Shown here one piece after another: positions 1 to 7,253 of a stretch of 64,000 nucleotides of DNA. The number at the start of each line of letters is the position of its first letter. Within the stretch, counting starts at the first letter, position 1. Position numbers and translations under genes: made by a program. Location: NCBI RefSeq assembly GCF_029525575.1, contig NZ_JAPDIA010000008.1, positions 310,001-374,000 on the forward strand, read 5' to 3'. The DNA comes from Cohnella rhizosphaerae. Lineage in GTDB: Bacteria > Bacillota > Bacilli > Paenibacillales > Paenibacillaceae. The notes below the pieces were generated by a model. The model did no database searches and was not told the DNA's origin. It saw only the letters and a list, made by a program, of their open reading frames with translations.

Positions 1-2
1 AT

Positions 3-1004
3 ACCGACGCGCAAGCGCTGCACCTGACCAAGTCCGAGCAAAAGCTGCAGATCGGCGACAAGCTGACGCGAGGCCTCGGAGCGGGCGCGAACCCCGACGT
101 CGGCAAAAAAGCGGCGGAAGAATCCCGCGACGGCATCATGAACACGCTCAAAGGCGCGGACATGGTATTCGTTACGGCCGGCATGGGCGGCGGCACGGGC
201 ACCGGCGCAGCGCCGGTCATCGCCGAACTGGCCAAGGAATGCGGCGCGCTGACCGTCGGCGTCGTGACGCGGCCGTTTACGTTCGAAGGCCGCAAGCGCT
301 CCGGACAGGCCGAACTTGGCATTGAAGCGCTCAAGGAAAAAGTCGATACGCTGATCGTCATCCCGAACGACCGGCTCCTGGAGATCGTCGACAAGAAGAC
401 GCCGATGATGGAGGCGTTCCGCGAAGCGGACAATGTCCTTCGTCAGGCGGTTCAAGGCATCTCCGACCTGATCGCCGTGCCCGGACTGATCAACCTCGAC
501 TTTGCGGACGTCAAGACGATCATGACGGAGCGCGGCTCCGCCCTGATGGGGATCGGCGTCGCCTCCGGCGAGAACCGCGCGATGGACGCGGCGCGCAAGG
601 CGATCATGAGCCCGTTGCTCGAGACGTCGATCGAAGGCGCGCGCGGGATTATCATGAATATTACGGGCGGCTCGAATCTGTCGCTCTTCGAGGTGAACGA
701 AGCGGCGGAAATCGTCATTTCGGCCTCGGATCCCGAAGTGAACATGATCTTCGGCGCCAGCATCGACGACAGCATGAAGGACGATATCAAAGTTACGGTT
801 ATTGCGACCGGCTTTGAACACAAGGGACCGGTACGCCGGCCTATGTCCTCTTCATCGCCGCAATCGAATCCGCCTTCCCAGACCGAACATCAGGACAGCC
901 GCGCGAGCGGCCACAACTTGCGTCCGTTCGGCGGCGGCTCGACATCCAGCGAGCAGCTCGACATTCCCGCGTTTTTGCGGAATCGACCGCGCGGCGACCG
1001 TTAA
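3..1004 (+). CDS. ftsZ: Cell division protein FtsZ (5' end outside window)
   Basis: Tubulin-like GTPase that polymerises into the Z-ring at midcell. The reading frame is open from base 3, so roughly the first 45 residues lie outside the window. The part seen starts with TDAQALHL, continues with the KLTRGLGAGANPDVGKKAAEE stretch and reaches the tubulin signature GGGTGTGAAP near base 190, then the GVVTRPFTFEGRKR segment. After the conserved GTPase and activation domains come a Ser/Pro/Gln-rich flexible linker (about bases 835-950) and the conserved C-terminal peptide (LDIPAFLRNR) that binds FtsA, SepF and ZapA. It is followed by a hairpin terminator. SepF, one of its membrane tethers, is encoded further downstream at 8.8 kb. 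Identification is certain; only the N-terminus is missing. Confidence 0.98.
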   Translation, partial: TDAQALHLTKSEQKLQIGDKLTRGLGAGANPDVGKKAAEESRDGIMNTLKGADMVFVTAGMGGGTGTGAAPVIAELAKECGALTVGVVTRPFTFEGRKRSGQAELGIEALKEKVDTLIVIPNDRLLEIVDKKTPMMEAFREADNVLRQAVQGISDLIAVPGLINLDFADVKTIMTERGSALMGIGVASGENRAMDAARKAIMSPLLETSIEGARGIIMNITGGSNLSLFEVNEAAEIVISASDPEVNMIFGASIDDSMKDDIKVTVIATGFEHKGPVRRPMSSSSPQSNPPSQTEHQDSRASGHNLRPFGGGSTSSEQLDIPAFLRNRPRGDR

Positions 1005-1060
1005 CATTCGATTGTAATCGATTAGAAGCGGCTTTTAACTGAATAACATCATTTCAAGTC

Positions 1061-1094
1061 GAGGACCGGCTCAATATGCGGTCTTCTTTTTTTT
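1061..1094 (+). terminator. Rho-independent terminator after ftsZ
   Basis: GAGGACCG (1061-1068) pairs with CGGTCTTC (1079-1086), with one G-U pair and a 10-base loop, and is followed by a T-rich tract to 1094. It lies 57 bases after the ftsZ stop and separates ftsZ from the HD-GYP gene. Confidence 0.85.
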
Positions 1095-1170
1095 GGCTCC
1101 GCGAAGCAGGTAAACGCCGTTTGCCTGTCGAACTCACAGCACAGCGCGGCAGTATGCGTACAGGAGGCAA

Positions 1171-2508
1171 ATGATGACCAATCCGTATCGTTCCTTTACA
1201 ACTATGCTGGCATCATTCGTGGTTATCTTCGGAGTGCTTCTTTCCGCGACTACCTTCAGATTTATCTCTCAAGAGCTGATCCATGAGACAAGCGACTCGA
1301 CGCGCAATGCGGTGATGAAGTATATCGAGGGCCTGCCTGACAGGACAGCGCTCTTCGAGCCATCCGCCTGGGATCGAACTGCCCTCGGGGGGAACCGGGA
1401 GCGAAGGGGGGGATCGGATTCTCCTCCGAATCGGATGCAGCGGCGCTTGCGACAGACGTTCGCGCAGCCTTGGATCCTTATGGAATCAGAGAAGTTCGAT
1501 TCGTAAGTCGCGACGGACGTGTAGGGGTCAGCTACGCCCCCGTTCAAACGGGCAGCGCTTTAACCGGGCGCGAACGAGAGCGATTCGACAGTGCCATGGC
1601 TACAGGGGGAGATGCTGAATCGGAAACTGGACGGTGTTCTTAAGCTGTGGATACCGATCTCCTCGGTTGACGGAACTTGGGCAGGCGCTGTCGAAGTATC
1701 CAAAGATTGGACTGCGCAGCGTGCGAAAATATTGCATATCAGTTTGACAATCGTCGGTTTGCTGGCGGCCGGCATGACGCTGCTTTTCTTTAGCCTGCGG
1801 CATATCTTTTTGCGCTCGTCGCGCGTCATCGCGCGTCAAAACAAAGCGCTTAGCGACATGCTGGAACGCGAGCACCGAACCTATGACGAATCTTTGCAGG
1901 CGATGAGCAGCGCGTTGGACAGCAGAGACAACGAGACGCAAGGCCATTCTCTGCGCGTCACCGCCTATGCCTGGCTGCTCGGCAGACAAATGGGCATCGA
2001 AGGCGAACAATTGGAGATGCTTTATCGGGGCGCCCTGCTGCACGACGTAGGCAAGATCGGCATCCCCGACGCTATCCTGCGCAAGGAAGGACCGCTGGAC
2101 GAGATGGAGTGGGCGATCATGCGTACTCACGTCAACATGGGCGTTCGAATGCTGGCGCATATCGAATTTTTAAGACCGGCATTGGATGTCGTCCGCTACC
2201 ATCATGAGCGATGGGACGGCCTCGGTTACCCAGAAGGTCTGAGCGGCGAACAGATCCCGCTGTGCGCCAGAATTTTCGCCGTCTGCGACACCTACGATGC
2301 CATCACGTCCGATCGTCCGTATCGTCCTTCCAAGTCCCATGAGACGGCCATCGAAGAAATAAAGAAATTCGCGGGAACCCAATTTTGCCCTGCGGCGGTG
2401 GAGGCGTTCATGCAGTTACCCTCAGATACGCTGGAGCGTGTTCGAGAACTGTCGCAACAAGATATTCAGTTTTTGTCGCTCGAGGAATTGCTTCCCAAAG
2501 TCGTTTAA
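1171..2508 (+). CDS. Membrane-bound HD-GYP domain protein, probable c-di-GMP phosphodiesterase (frame broken at three G-runs)
   Basis: ATG at 1171 follows AGGAGG with good spacing. Read with one G less in each of three runs (1387-1392, 1406-1412, 1605-1609) the three pieces become one protein of about 444 residues. It has an N-terminal membrane segment (residues about 11-30), an extracytoplasmic sensor-like region, a second membrane segment (ILHISLTIVGLLAAGMTLLFF, around base 1740-1800) and a C-terminal HD-GYP domain. That domain shows LLHDVGKIGIPD, the HHE metal ligands and DGLGYPEGLSGEQIP, so the metal-binding and GYP residues are intact. HD-GYP proteins hydrolyse c-di-GMP or related cyclic dinucleotides; the specific substrate here is inference. 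The break points are more likely base-calling errors than decay, because the sequence between them is well conserved coding sequence. Confidence 0.85.
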
Positions 2509-2558
2509 GGCGCGGTAACATGCGCGATCTGCAAGCGTGACGATCGGCCATAGGATGC

Positions 2559-2585
2559 AGCCTTCGCTAATGGCGAGGGCTTTTT
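2559..2585 (+). terminator. Terminator after the HD-GYP gene
   Basis: AGCCTTCGC (2559-2567) pairs with GCGAGGGCT (2573-2581) over a 5-base loop, followed by TTTTT at 2581-2585. Confidence 0.8.
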
Positions 2586-2640
2586 GATTGTTGGCGCGAA
2601 AGGAGAGAGGTGAGGGGCATAATACCTCCCTTTTTTCCCT

Positions 2641-2765
2641 TTATCGACCTTATCCCCTTCGCTCAATCTTGGCAACTCGTTATCCTCTTTTTTGTTGCTT
2701 TACGAACCTCATCCCGTTCGCTCAGCATGGAATTGCCGCCTTATCGTCCTTATCCCGTTCGCTCA
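2641..2765 (+). repeat. Three direct copies of a 25-bp repeat with core TTATCCC(C/G)TTCGCTCA
   Basis: Copies lie at 2641-2665, 2700-2724 and 2741-2765. Each begins TTA(T)CG, then CC(T)TATCCC, and ends TTCGCTCA. They differ at only a few positions and their starts are 59 and 41 bases apart. Copies in the opposite orientation occur on the far side of the adjacent transposase-like gene (3771-3795 and 3904-3928). The stretch has short reading frames in several phases but none with a convincing start or RBS. I did not see the motif elsewhere in this window. Confidence 0.8.
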
Positions 2766-2784
2766 ATTTTTGTTCTGGAAAAGA

Positions 2785-2828
2785 TTGACGCGTTCGTTTC
2801 CTTACCATAAAATAAGAACAAACGTTCT
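2785..2828 (+). promoter_or_regulatory. Sigma-A promoter with LexA-like (SOS) operator
   Basis: TTGACG (2785-2790), a 17-base spacer and TAAAAT (2808-2813) form a near-consensus promoter. Two bases downstream lies GAAC-AAAC-GTTC (2816-2827), flanked by A and T. This fits the Gram-positive LexA/DinR box core GAAC-RNRY-GTTC and sits where a bound repressor would cover the transcription start. LexA control is inference from the motif and its position. Confidence 0.6.
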
Positions 2829-2850
2829 ATTTTGTGGAGGGGGATGGAAG

Positions 2851-3714
2851 GTGAATCACTTTACATTTCCTGATGGCTCGTGGGAATCTTGGACAGAAGA
2901 GCAATGCATGGAGGCGCTATACCATGCACGTTGGCCGCAGGGGTTCCGCTGCCCGCGCTGTTCGTATGCGCATTGCTCGGTGTTAAGATCCCGCAAGCAT
3001 CCGTTGTATGTTTGCGCTTCTTGCCGCCATCAGACTTCTCTAACGGCCGGCACCGTTTTCCACGGTACGCGCACACCGCTCAGAATGTGGTTCAGGGCTA
3101 TGATCTGGCTTGCCGAAGAAGCTACTTCAGTCGCACTTTCCGAAATATTGGGTGTTACTTACAAGACGGCATGGCTCATTGGCCAAAAGCTTCGAGATGC
3201 ACTGACCCAACAATCGAACGAGCAACTTTTATCAGGGTTGGTGGCCGTAACGGGCGGAATCTATGGTTGGAGGAGAGCCTCCAGCAGTCTCGCTGTACAG
3301 CCGACGGATCAGCCCGTAGCTATCGGCGGTACGGTGGAAGGTGGCGAAGACATCCGCGAGATTAAGATGGCGCATCTGAGCAAACGCGAGACCGGAAGCT
3401 CACGTTTAATAAGCCGAATGGCGCATATGAAGTTTTCGGACGCTCACGTATCGGACGATGTTAAGGCGGTCAGAGCTTTTCCTTATTTCGGAATGAATAA
3501 ATTGGCCCCTCTGTCGGCTGTCTTGATGCACACGCTCCACTGGTTGGATCATACGCTCCAGGGCATCGGGCCTAAGCATCTTCAGGCTTATTTAAATCAT
3601 CAGTCCTTTGTATTCAATATTTCCAGAAAAGCTCAAAAGGTCGTTCCTTATATGCTGCGTTTATGTGCAACCAGAGCGCGGATAACGTATCGCGAGCTAA
3701 CCTTGACAAGTTAA
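2851..3714 (+). CDS. IS1595-type zinc-ribbon transposase homologue, apparently without catalytic residues
   Basis: GTG at 2851, ten bases after GGAGG, gives 287 residues; an ATG at 2908 is an alternative. Residues 34-58 form a zinc ribbon (CPRC...CASC), as in the N-terminal domain of IS1595/ISXO2 transposases, followed by a helical segment (WFRAMIWLAEEATSVALSEI) typical of that family. In active members the first catalytic Asp stands in a VEVDE-Y-GG motif; here the equivalent is VAVTGGIYG with no acid. Near the end, HLQAYLNHQSFVFN corresponds to the family HLQAYLDEFCFRFN, with the catalytic Glu lost. The gene has its own promoter and LexA-like box and is bracketed by inverted 25-bp repeats. 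A DNA-binding, non-cutting role is inference. No frame disruption is visible, which argues against simple decay. Confidence 0.7.
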   Translation: MNHFTFPDGSWESWTEEQCMEALYHARWPQGFRCPRCSYAHCSVLRSRKHPLYVCASCRHQTSLTAGTVFHGTRTPLRMWFRAMIWLAEEATSVALSEILGVTYKTAWLIGQKLRDALTQQSNEQLLSGLVAVTGGIYGWRRASSSLAVQPTDQPVAIGGTVEGGEDIREIKMAHLSKRETGSSRLISRMAHMKFSDAHVSDDVKAVRAFPYFGMNKLAPLSAVLMHTLHWLDHTLQGIGPKHLQAYLNHQSFVFNISRKAQKVVPYMLRLCATRARITYRELTLTS

Positions 3715-3770
3715 AGAATCAAGATATTGAGGATTGTATAAATGTGAGCAGCGGTAATGCTAGGCTTTAT

Positions 3771-3795
3771 TGAACGAAGGGGATAAGGTTGCGCA
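3771..3795 (-). repeat. Inverted copy of the 25-bp repeat (degenerate)
   Basis: TGAACGAAGGGGATAAGG (3771-3788) is the reverse complement of the repeat core upstream of the transposase-like gene, with one mismatch in the first 18 bases. The last bases are less well conserved. Confidence 0.75.
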
Positions 3796-3903
3796 TGATA
3801 TGGATTCGATACGTTGGACATTTCTTCCTCGATGTACGCCCCAGAATACGATTTTAAAATCATAGCAGTTTAACCGGCGTCTGAATGACATTTTACGTCA
3901 AAG

Positions 3904-3928
3904 TGAGCGAAGGGGATAAGGCCGAAAA
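3904..3928 (-). repeat. Inverted copy of the 25-bp repeat
   Basis: TGAGCGAAGGGGATAAGG (3904-3921) is an exact reverse complement of the core of the copy at 2641-2665. The rest of the gene-free stretch 3715-4150 contains only this, the copy at 3771 and the spoIIG promoter. Confidence 0.8.
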
Positions 3929-4015
3929 CGCGTCGGAAACCTTATCGCACGACTAGCGTGGGATAATTTTACAGCATCTAAAGGGCTAGTTCAGAACGCT
4001 TCCAGCCCGATTCTG

Positions 4016-4083
4016 CTCGACAAAAAAAACAGCCGAACCTGCGGCGCGTTTAGACAGACACCTCATAGGCGCCATTTTATACT
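4016..4083 (+). promoter_or_regulatory. Probable Spo0A-activated spoIIG promoter
   Basis: TATACT (4078-4083) is preceded at an over-long spacing of 21 bases by TAGACA (4051-4056). TTAGACA (4050-4056) and CTCGACA (4016-4022) each match the Spo0A box TTCGACA at 6 of 7 positions. The B. subtilis spoIIG promoter has the same design: a sigma-A -10 and -35 set too far apart, with 0A boxes at and upstream of the -35. Function is inferred from this resemblance and from the gene that follows. Confidence 0.5.
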
Positions 4084-4150
4084 GAGAGCAATCCATTTCG
4101 TCAGCGGGACAAACGTAAGCGATGGGTTTGCATGGAAGGGCGTGGCGCGG

Positions 4151-5125
4151 ATGACGGTTTATGTGGACTTGGTCTTTTTGTCCAATCTGACGATCGACGC
4201 GTCCATCCTGATGACGACAGCCAAAGTGAGGCATCTTCGGCCGCGCCGAAGACGCCTCGCGCTGTCGGCCAGCGTCGGAGCGGCTTACGCGGCCGCCATG
4301 TTCGTGACGTCCGTACCTTATCTGTATTCGTTCGGCGTCAAACTCATGATTTCCGCTTTGATGGTTTTTCTAGCGTTCGGCTACGGTGGTCCCCTCAAGT
4401 TCGTCAGGACAATCGGCTCGTTCTACTTGGTGAACTTTGCGACGCTCGGCGCGGTGATCGGCATCTCCTCGCTGGCCAAGTGGTCGGGTTCGCCTTGGAG
4501 AGGGATTGCTTTCACGGCCGAGGGGGGGGGGATGGTGCTGTCGTTTGACGTACAGGCCATTTTGCTCGCGGCGACGCTTGCCATGGCGATCTGGTTGTAC
4601 AGAAGCGAAGCCGAGAGCAGGGAAAGCAGGAAGCGGCTGGAGACGCTCGTCGTCGACGTGAGTATTCGTATCGGGGATCGGGAATGGACGTGCAGAGGAC
4701 TCGTCGATACGGGCAATCGTCTCTATGACCCGCTGACGCGCATTCCGGTCATGATCCTGGAGGCCTCGCTCTGGCGCGACGAGCTTCCGAAAGGCTGGGC
4801 GGACCGTCTGAAGTCCGAGTCCGCGGATCGATTGATCGGCGAGCTGGAGGAAACCGAGGGCGGCTTGCCTTCCTTCAGGGATCGTTACCGTCTCGTGCCT
4901 TACCGGGCTGCCGGCGGAAACGCGAAGCTCATGCTGGCCATAAAGCCGGACAGCGTGACGATCGCGGACCCTGCCGGGAACGAGGAACCGTGCGTGCAGC
5001 GCAGGGTGCTCGTCGGGCTCGACGGCGGCGCGTTGTCCGCGGAGGGCGCGTATCGCGCAATCGTCCACGCCGATCTGACGCTCGCAAGCGTTGAAGTGCC
5101 GGCATCATCAACCCAGACCGCTTAA
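4151..5125 (+). CDS. spoIIGA: Sporulation sigma-E processing peptidase SpoIIGA
   Basis: Membrane aspartic protease that removes the pro-sequence of sigma-E in the mother cell. ATG 4151, ten bases after GAAGGG, gives MTVYVDLVFLSN, matching the family N-terminus; a GTG at 4142 is a weaker alternative. The first half holds about five hydrophobic segments, and the second half is the protease domain with LVDTGNRLYDPLTRIPV, where the Asp of DTG is catalytic. Length (324 residues) is close to the family norm. It directly precedes sigE, its substrate, with 15 bases between them. A run of ten G at 4522-4531 is in frame. Confidence 0.95.
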   Translation: MTVYVDLVFLSNLTIDASILMTTAKVRHLRPRRRRLALSASVGAAYAAAMFVTSVPYLYSFGVKLMISALMVFLAFGYGGPLKFVRTIGSFYLVNFATLGAVIGISSLAKWSGSPWRGIAFTAEGGGMVLSFDVQAILLAATLAMAIWLYRSEAESRESRKRLETLVVDVSIRIGDREWTCRGLVDTGNRLYDPLTRIPVMILEASLWRDELPKGWADRLKSESADRLIGELEETEGGLPSFRDRYRLVPYRAAGGNAKLMLAIKPDSVTIADPAGNEEPCVQRRVLVGLDGGALSAEGAYRAIVHADLTLASVEVPASSTQTA

Positions 5126-5140
5126 CAGGAGGTTGTGCAA

Positions 5141-5863
5141 GTGCCCGTTAAATTGAAGTTGATGTATCAGCTGACGTACTATCGCCTGTTGTTCTGGCTG
5201 GGCTGGAAAAGCGAAGAGGTGTACTACATCGGCGGCAGCGAAGCGCTGCCGCCGCCCCTGACGCGAGAAGAGGAAGAATATCTGCTCGAACGGCTTCCTT
5301 CGGGCGACGCGGCAATCCGCGCGATGCTGATCGAGCGCAATCTTCGATTGGTCGTCTATATCGCCCGCAAGTTCGAGAATACCGGCATCCATATCGAGGA
5401 TCTCGTATCGATCGGAGCGATCGGATTGATAAAAGCCGTCAATACGTTCGATCCGGAAAAGAAAATCAAGCTTGCCACCTATGCCTCCCGGTGCATCGAA
5501 AACGAAATTTTGATGTATCTGCGCCGCAACAGCAAGACCCGGACCGAAGTGTCCTTCGACGAGCCGCTTAATATCGACTGGGACGGCAACGAGCTGCTCC
5601 TGTCCGACGTGCTCGGCACGGAAAACGATACGATCTATCGCAATATCGAAGAGCAGGTGGATCGCAAGCTGCTGCACAAGGCGCTCGACAAGCTCGCCGA
5701 CCGCGAACGCACGATCATGGAGCTTCGGTTCGGCCTGGCCGACGGCGAAGAAAAGACGCAAAAAGACGTTGCCGATCTGCTCGGCATTTCGCAATCTTAC
5801 ATTTCCAGGTTAGAAAAAAGAATTATCAAACGTCTTCGCAAGGAGTTCAATAAGATGGTTTGA
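5141..5863 (+). CDS. sigE: RNA polymerase sporulation sigma factor SigE
   Basis: Early mother-cell sigma factor, made as an inactive precursor. AGGAGG at 5127-5132 puts GTG 5141 at the right distance (240 residues); GTG 5135 is too close to it. The amphipathic pro-sequence (about 27 residues) ends before EVYYIGGSEALPPPL. Region 2 is seen as IERNLRLVVYIARKFENTGI...GLIKAVNTFDPEKKIKLATYASRCIENEILM, and region 4 ends KTQKDVADLLGISQSYISRLEKRIIKRL. Strong identity with B. subtilis SigE throughout. Cotranscribed with spoIIGA. Confidence 0.97.
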   Translation: MPVKLKLMYQLTYYRLLFWLGWKSEEVYYIGGSEALPPPLTREEEEYLLERLPSGDAAIRAMLIERNLRLVVYIARKFENTGIHIEDLVSIGAIGLIKAVNTFDPEKKIKLATYASRCIENEILMYLRRNSKTRTEVSFDEPLNIDWDGNELLLSDVLGTENDTIYRNIEEQVDRKLLHKALDKLADRERTIMELRFGLADGEEKTQKDVADLLGISQSYISRLEKRIIKRLRKEFNKMV

Positions 5864-5888
5864 TCGGCGGCCATTCGACAGGAGTTCG

Positions 5889-5918
5889 GAATAAAAAAGC
5901 CCATCCCAGGAGATACTT
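5889..5918 (+). promoter_or_regulatory. Sigma-F type promoter for sigG
   Basis: GAATA (5889-5893), 15 bases, then GGAGATACTT (5909-5918). The -10 fits the sigma-F pattern GGnrAnAnT fully and the -35 fits GnATA. It lies 32 bases before the sigG start. spoIIIG of B. subtilis is likewise transcribed by sigma-F in the forespore. Confidence 0.65.
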
Positions 5919-5950
5919 TACAGTAATGCTGCTCCCGGGAGGGAAACAAC

Positions 5951-6733
5951 TTGACCCGCAACAAAGTGGAGATTTGTGGAGTGGACACCTCGAAGCTGCC
6001 CGTCCTCACCAACGCCGAAATGAGGGAACTGTTCCTAGCTCTGCAAACCCGCGGTGAACTCGAAGCCCGGGAAAAACTCGTCAACGGCAACCTGCGCCTC
6101 GTGCTCAGCGTCATCCAGCGGTTCAACAATCGCGGCGAATACGTGGACGATCTGTTCCAGGTCGGATGCATCGGCCTGATGAAAGCCATCGACAATTTCG
6201 ATCTAGGTCAAAACGTCCGTTTTTCCACCTATGCCGTGCCTATGATTATCGGAGAGATCCGCAGATACTTGAGGGACAACAACCCGATCCGCGTATCCCG
6301 AAGCCTGCGCGACATTGCCTACAAAGCGTTGCAGGTCCGCGACCAACTGACGAACCGTCATTCCCGCGAACCGACGATACTGGAAATATCGCAAGTGCTC
6401 GGCGTTCCCAAAGAAGATATCGTGTTCGCCCTGGACGCGATTCAGGACCCCGTATCGCTCTTCGAACCGATCTATCACGACGGGGGGGACCCGATCTACG
6501 TGATGGATCAGATCAGCGACGAACGCAACAAGGACATTCAATGGATCGAGGAGATCGCGCTCAGGGAAGCGATGCGCAAGCTGAACGACCGGGAGAAAAT
6601 GATCTTGTCCATGCGATTCTTCGAAGGCAAGACGCAAATGGAAGTGGCCGACGAGATCGGCATCTCGCAGGCGCAGGTGTCCCGGCTTGAAAAGTCGGCG
6701 ATCCAGCAAATGCAAAAGCACGTCAAAACTTGA
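5951..6733 (+). CDS. sigG: RNA polymerase sporulation sigma factor SigG
   Basis: Late forespore sigma factor, 260 residues. It starts with TTG at 5951 after GGGAGGG; the N-terminal MTRNKVEICGVDTSKLPVL matches the family exactly at this start. Region 2 (NGNLRLVLSVIQRFNNRGEYVDDLFQVG), region 3 (IRVSRSLRDIAYKALQVRDQL) and region 4 (KTQMEVADEIGISQAQVSRLEKSAIQQM) are all intact. The gene is 87 bases after sigE, preceded by its own sigma-F type promoter and followed by a strong terminator. Confidence 0.97.
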   Translation: MTRNKVEICGVDTSKLPVLTNAEMRELFLALQTRGELEAREKLVNGNLRLVLSVIQRFNNRGEYVDDLFQVGCIGLMKAIDNFDLGQNVRFSTYAVPMIIGEIRRYLRDNNPIRVSRSLRDIAYKALQVRDQLTNRHSREPTILEISQVLGVPKEDIVFALDAIQDPVSLFEPIYHDGGDPIYVMDQISDERNKDIQWIEEIALREAMRKLNDREKMILSMRFFEGKTQMEVADEIGISQAQVSRLEKSAIQQMQKHVKT

Positions 6734-6757
6734 TCGTAAGCCTGAAGCGGCTTGCGG

Positions 6758-6783
6758 GACCGGAGGCGACTCCGGTCTTTTTT
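6758..6783 (+). terminator. Terminator after sigG
   Basis: Perfect 8-bp stem GACCGGAG / CTCCGGTC around GCGA, followed by six T. Confidence 0.92.
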
Positions 6784-6825
6784 GACGTTTTCGCACGACC
6801 GCCCGAAGCTAGGGCTTATCGGTCA

Positions 6826-6851
6826 ACATTTCCGGGCATGGCTCATATATT
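6826..6851 (+). promoter_or_regulatory. Possible sigma-E promoter upstream of ylmC
   Basis: ACATTT (6826-6831), 12 bases, then CATATATT (6844-6851). The -10 fits the sigma-E pattern CATAnAnT well; the -35 is weak. Tentative. Confidence 0.3.
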
Positions 6852-6922
6852 GAGTTATGGGCGGTTGACCGGGTCCAGCGATCTTATTCGTCCGGGGCCG
6901 CGGAAAGCGGGGGTGTACCGGC

Positions 6923-7198
6923 ATGAAAATATCCGATTTTCAGGCGAAGGACGTTATTAATATCGTGGACGGCAAAAAGTTGGGCCATGTGGCGGATCTG
7001 GAGCTGGATCTGCGGCAAGGGCGAATCGACGCGATCGTCGTGCCGGTCGGCGGCCGCGTGCTCGGTATTTTCGGCGGCGGCGAGGACGTGGTCATTCCCT
7101 GGCGAAGCATCGTCAAGATCGGTACCGACGTCGTGCTGGTCCGGTTGGAGGAAGCCAGGCCCTATAAGAGCATCGAGGCCGAAAACGGCGGACGCTGA
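6923..7198 (+). CDS. ylmC: YlmC/YmxH family sporulation protein (PRC-barrel)
   Basis: 91 residues, one PRC-barrel-like beta domain: MKISDFQAKDVINIVDGKKLGHVADLELD, then the glycine-rich GGRVLGIFGGGEDVVIPWRSIVKIGTDVVLV. The protein is known as a conserved neighbour of sigG in spore formers; its molecular role is not established. The position between the sigG terminator and pgeF matches the ylm region of Bacillus and Paenibacillus. Start ATG 6923 follows GGGGGTG. Confidence 0.88.
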   Translation: MKISDFQAKDVINIVDGKKLGHVADLELDLRQGRIDAIVVPVGGRVLGIFGGGEDVVIPWRSIVKIGTDVVLVRLEEARPYKSIEAENGGR

Positions 7199-7253
7199 CG
7201 AATATCGCCTCCGCGGCCGCACTGTGTTAAACTTGTTGCGGAGGTGGAGCCTT

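Noticed and set aside
2641..2765. CRISPR-like array
   Set aside because: Only three units, spacers of 34 and 16 bases, inverted copies further away, and no cas genes.
2588..2810. Short overlapping frames in the repeat region before the transposase-like gene
   Set aside because: They arise from the repeats themselves, are open in several phases at once and have no RBS.
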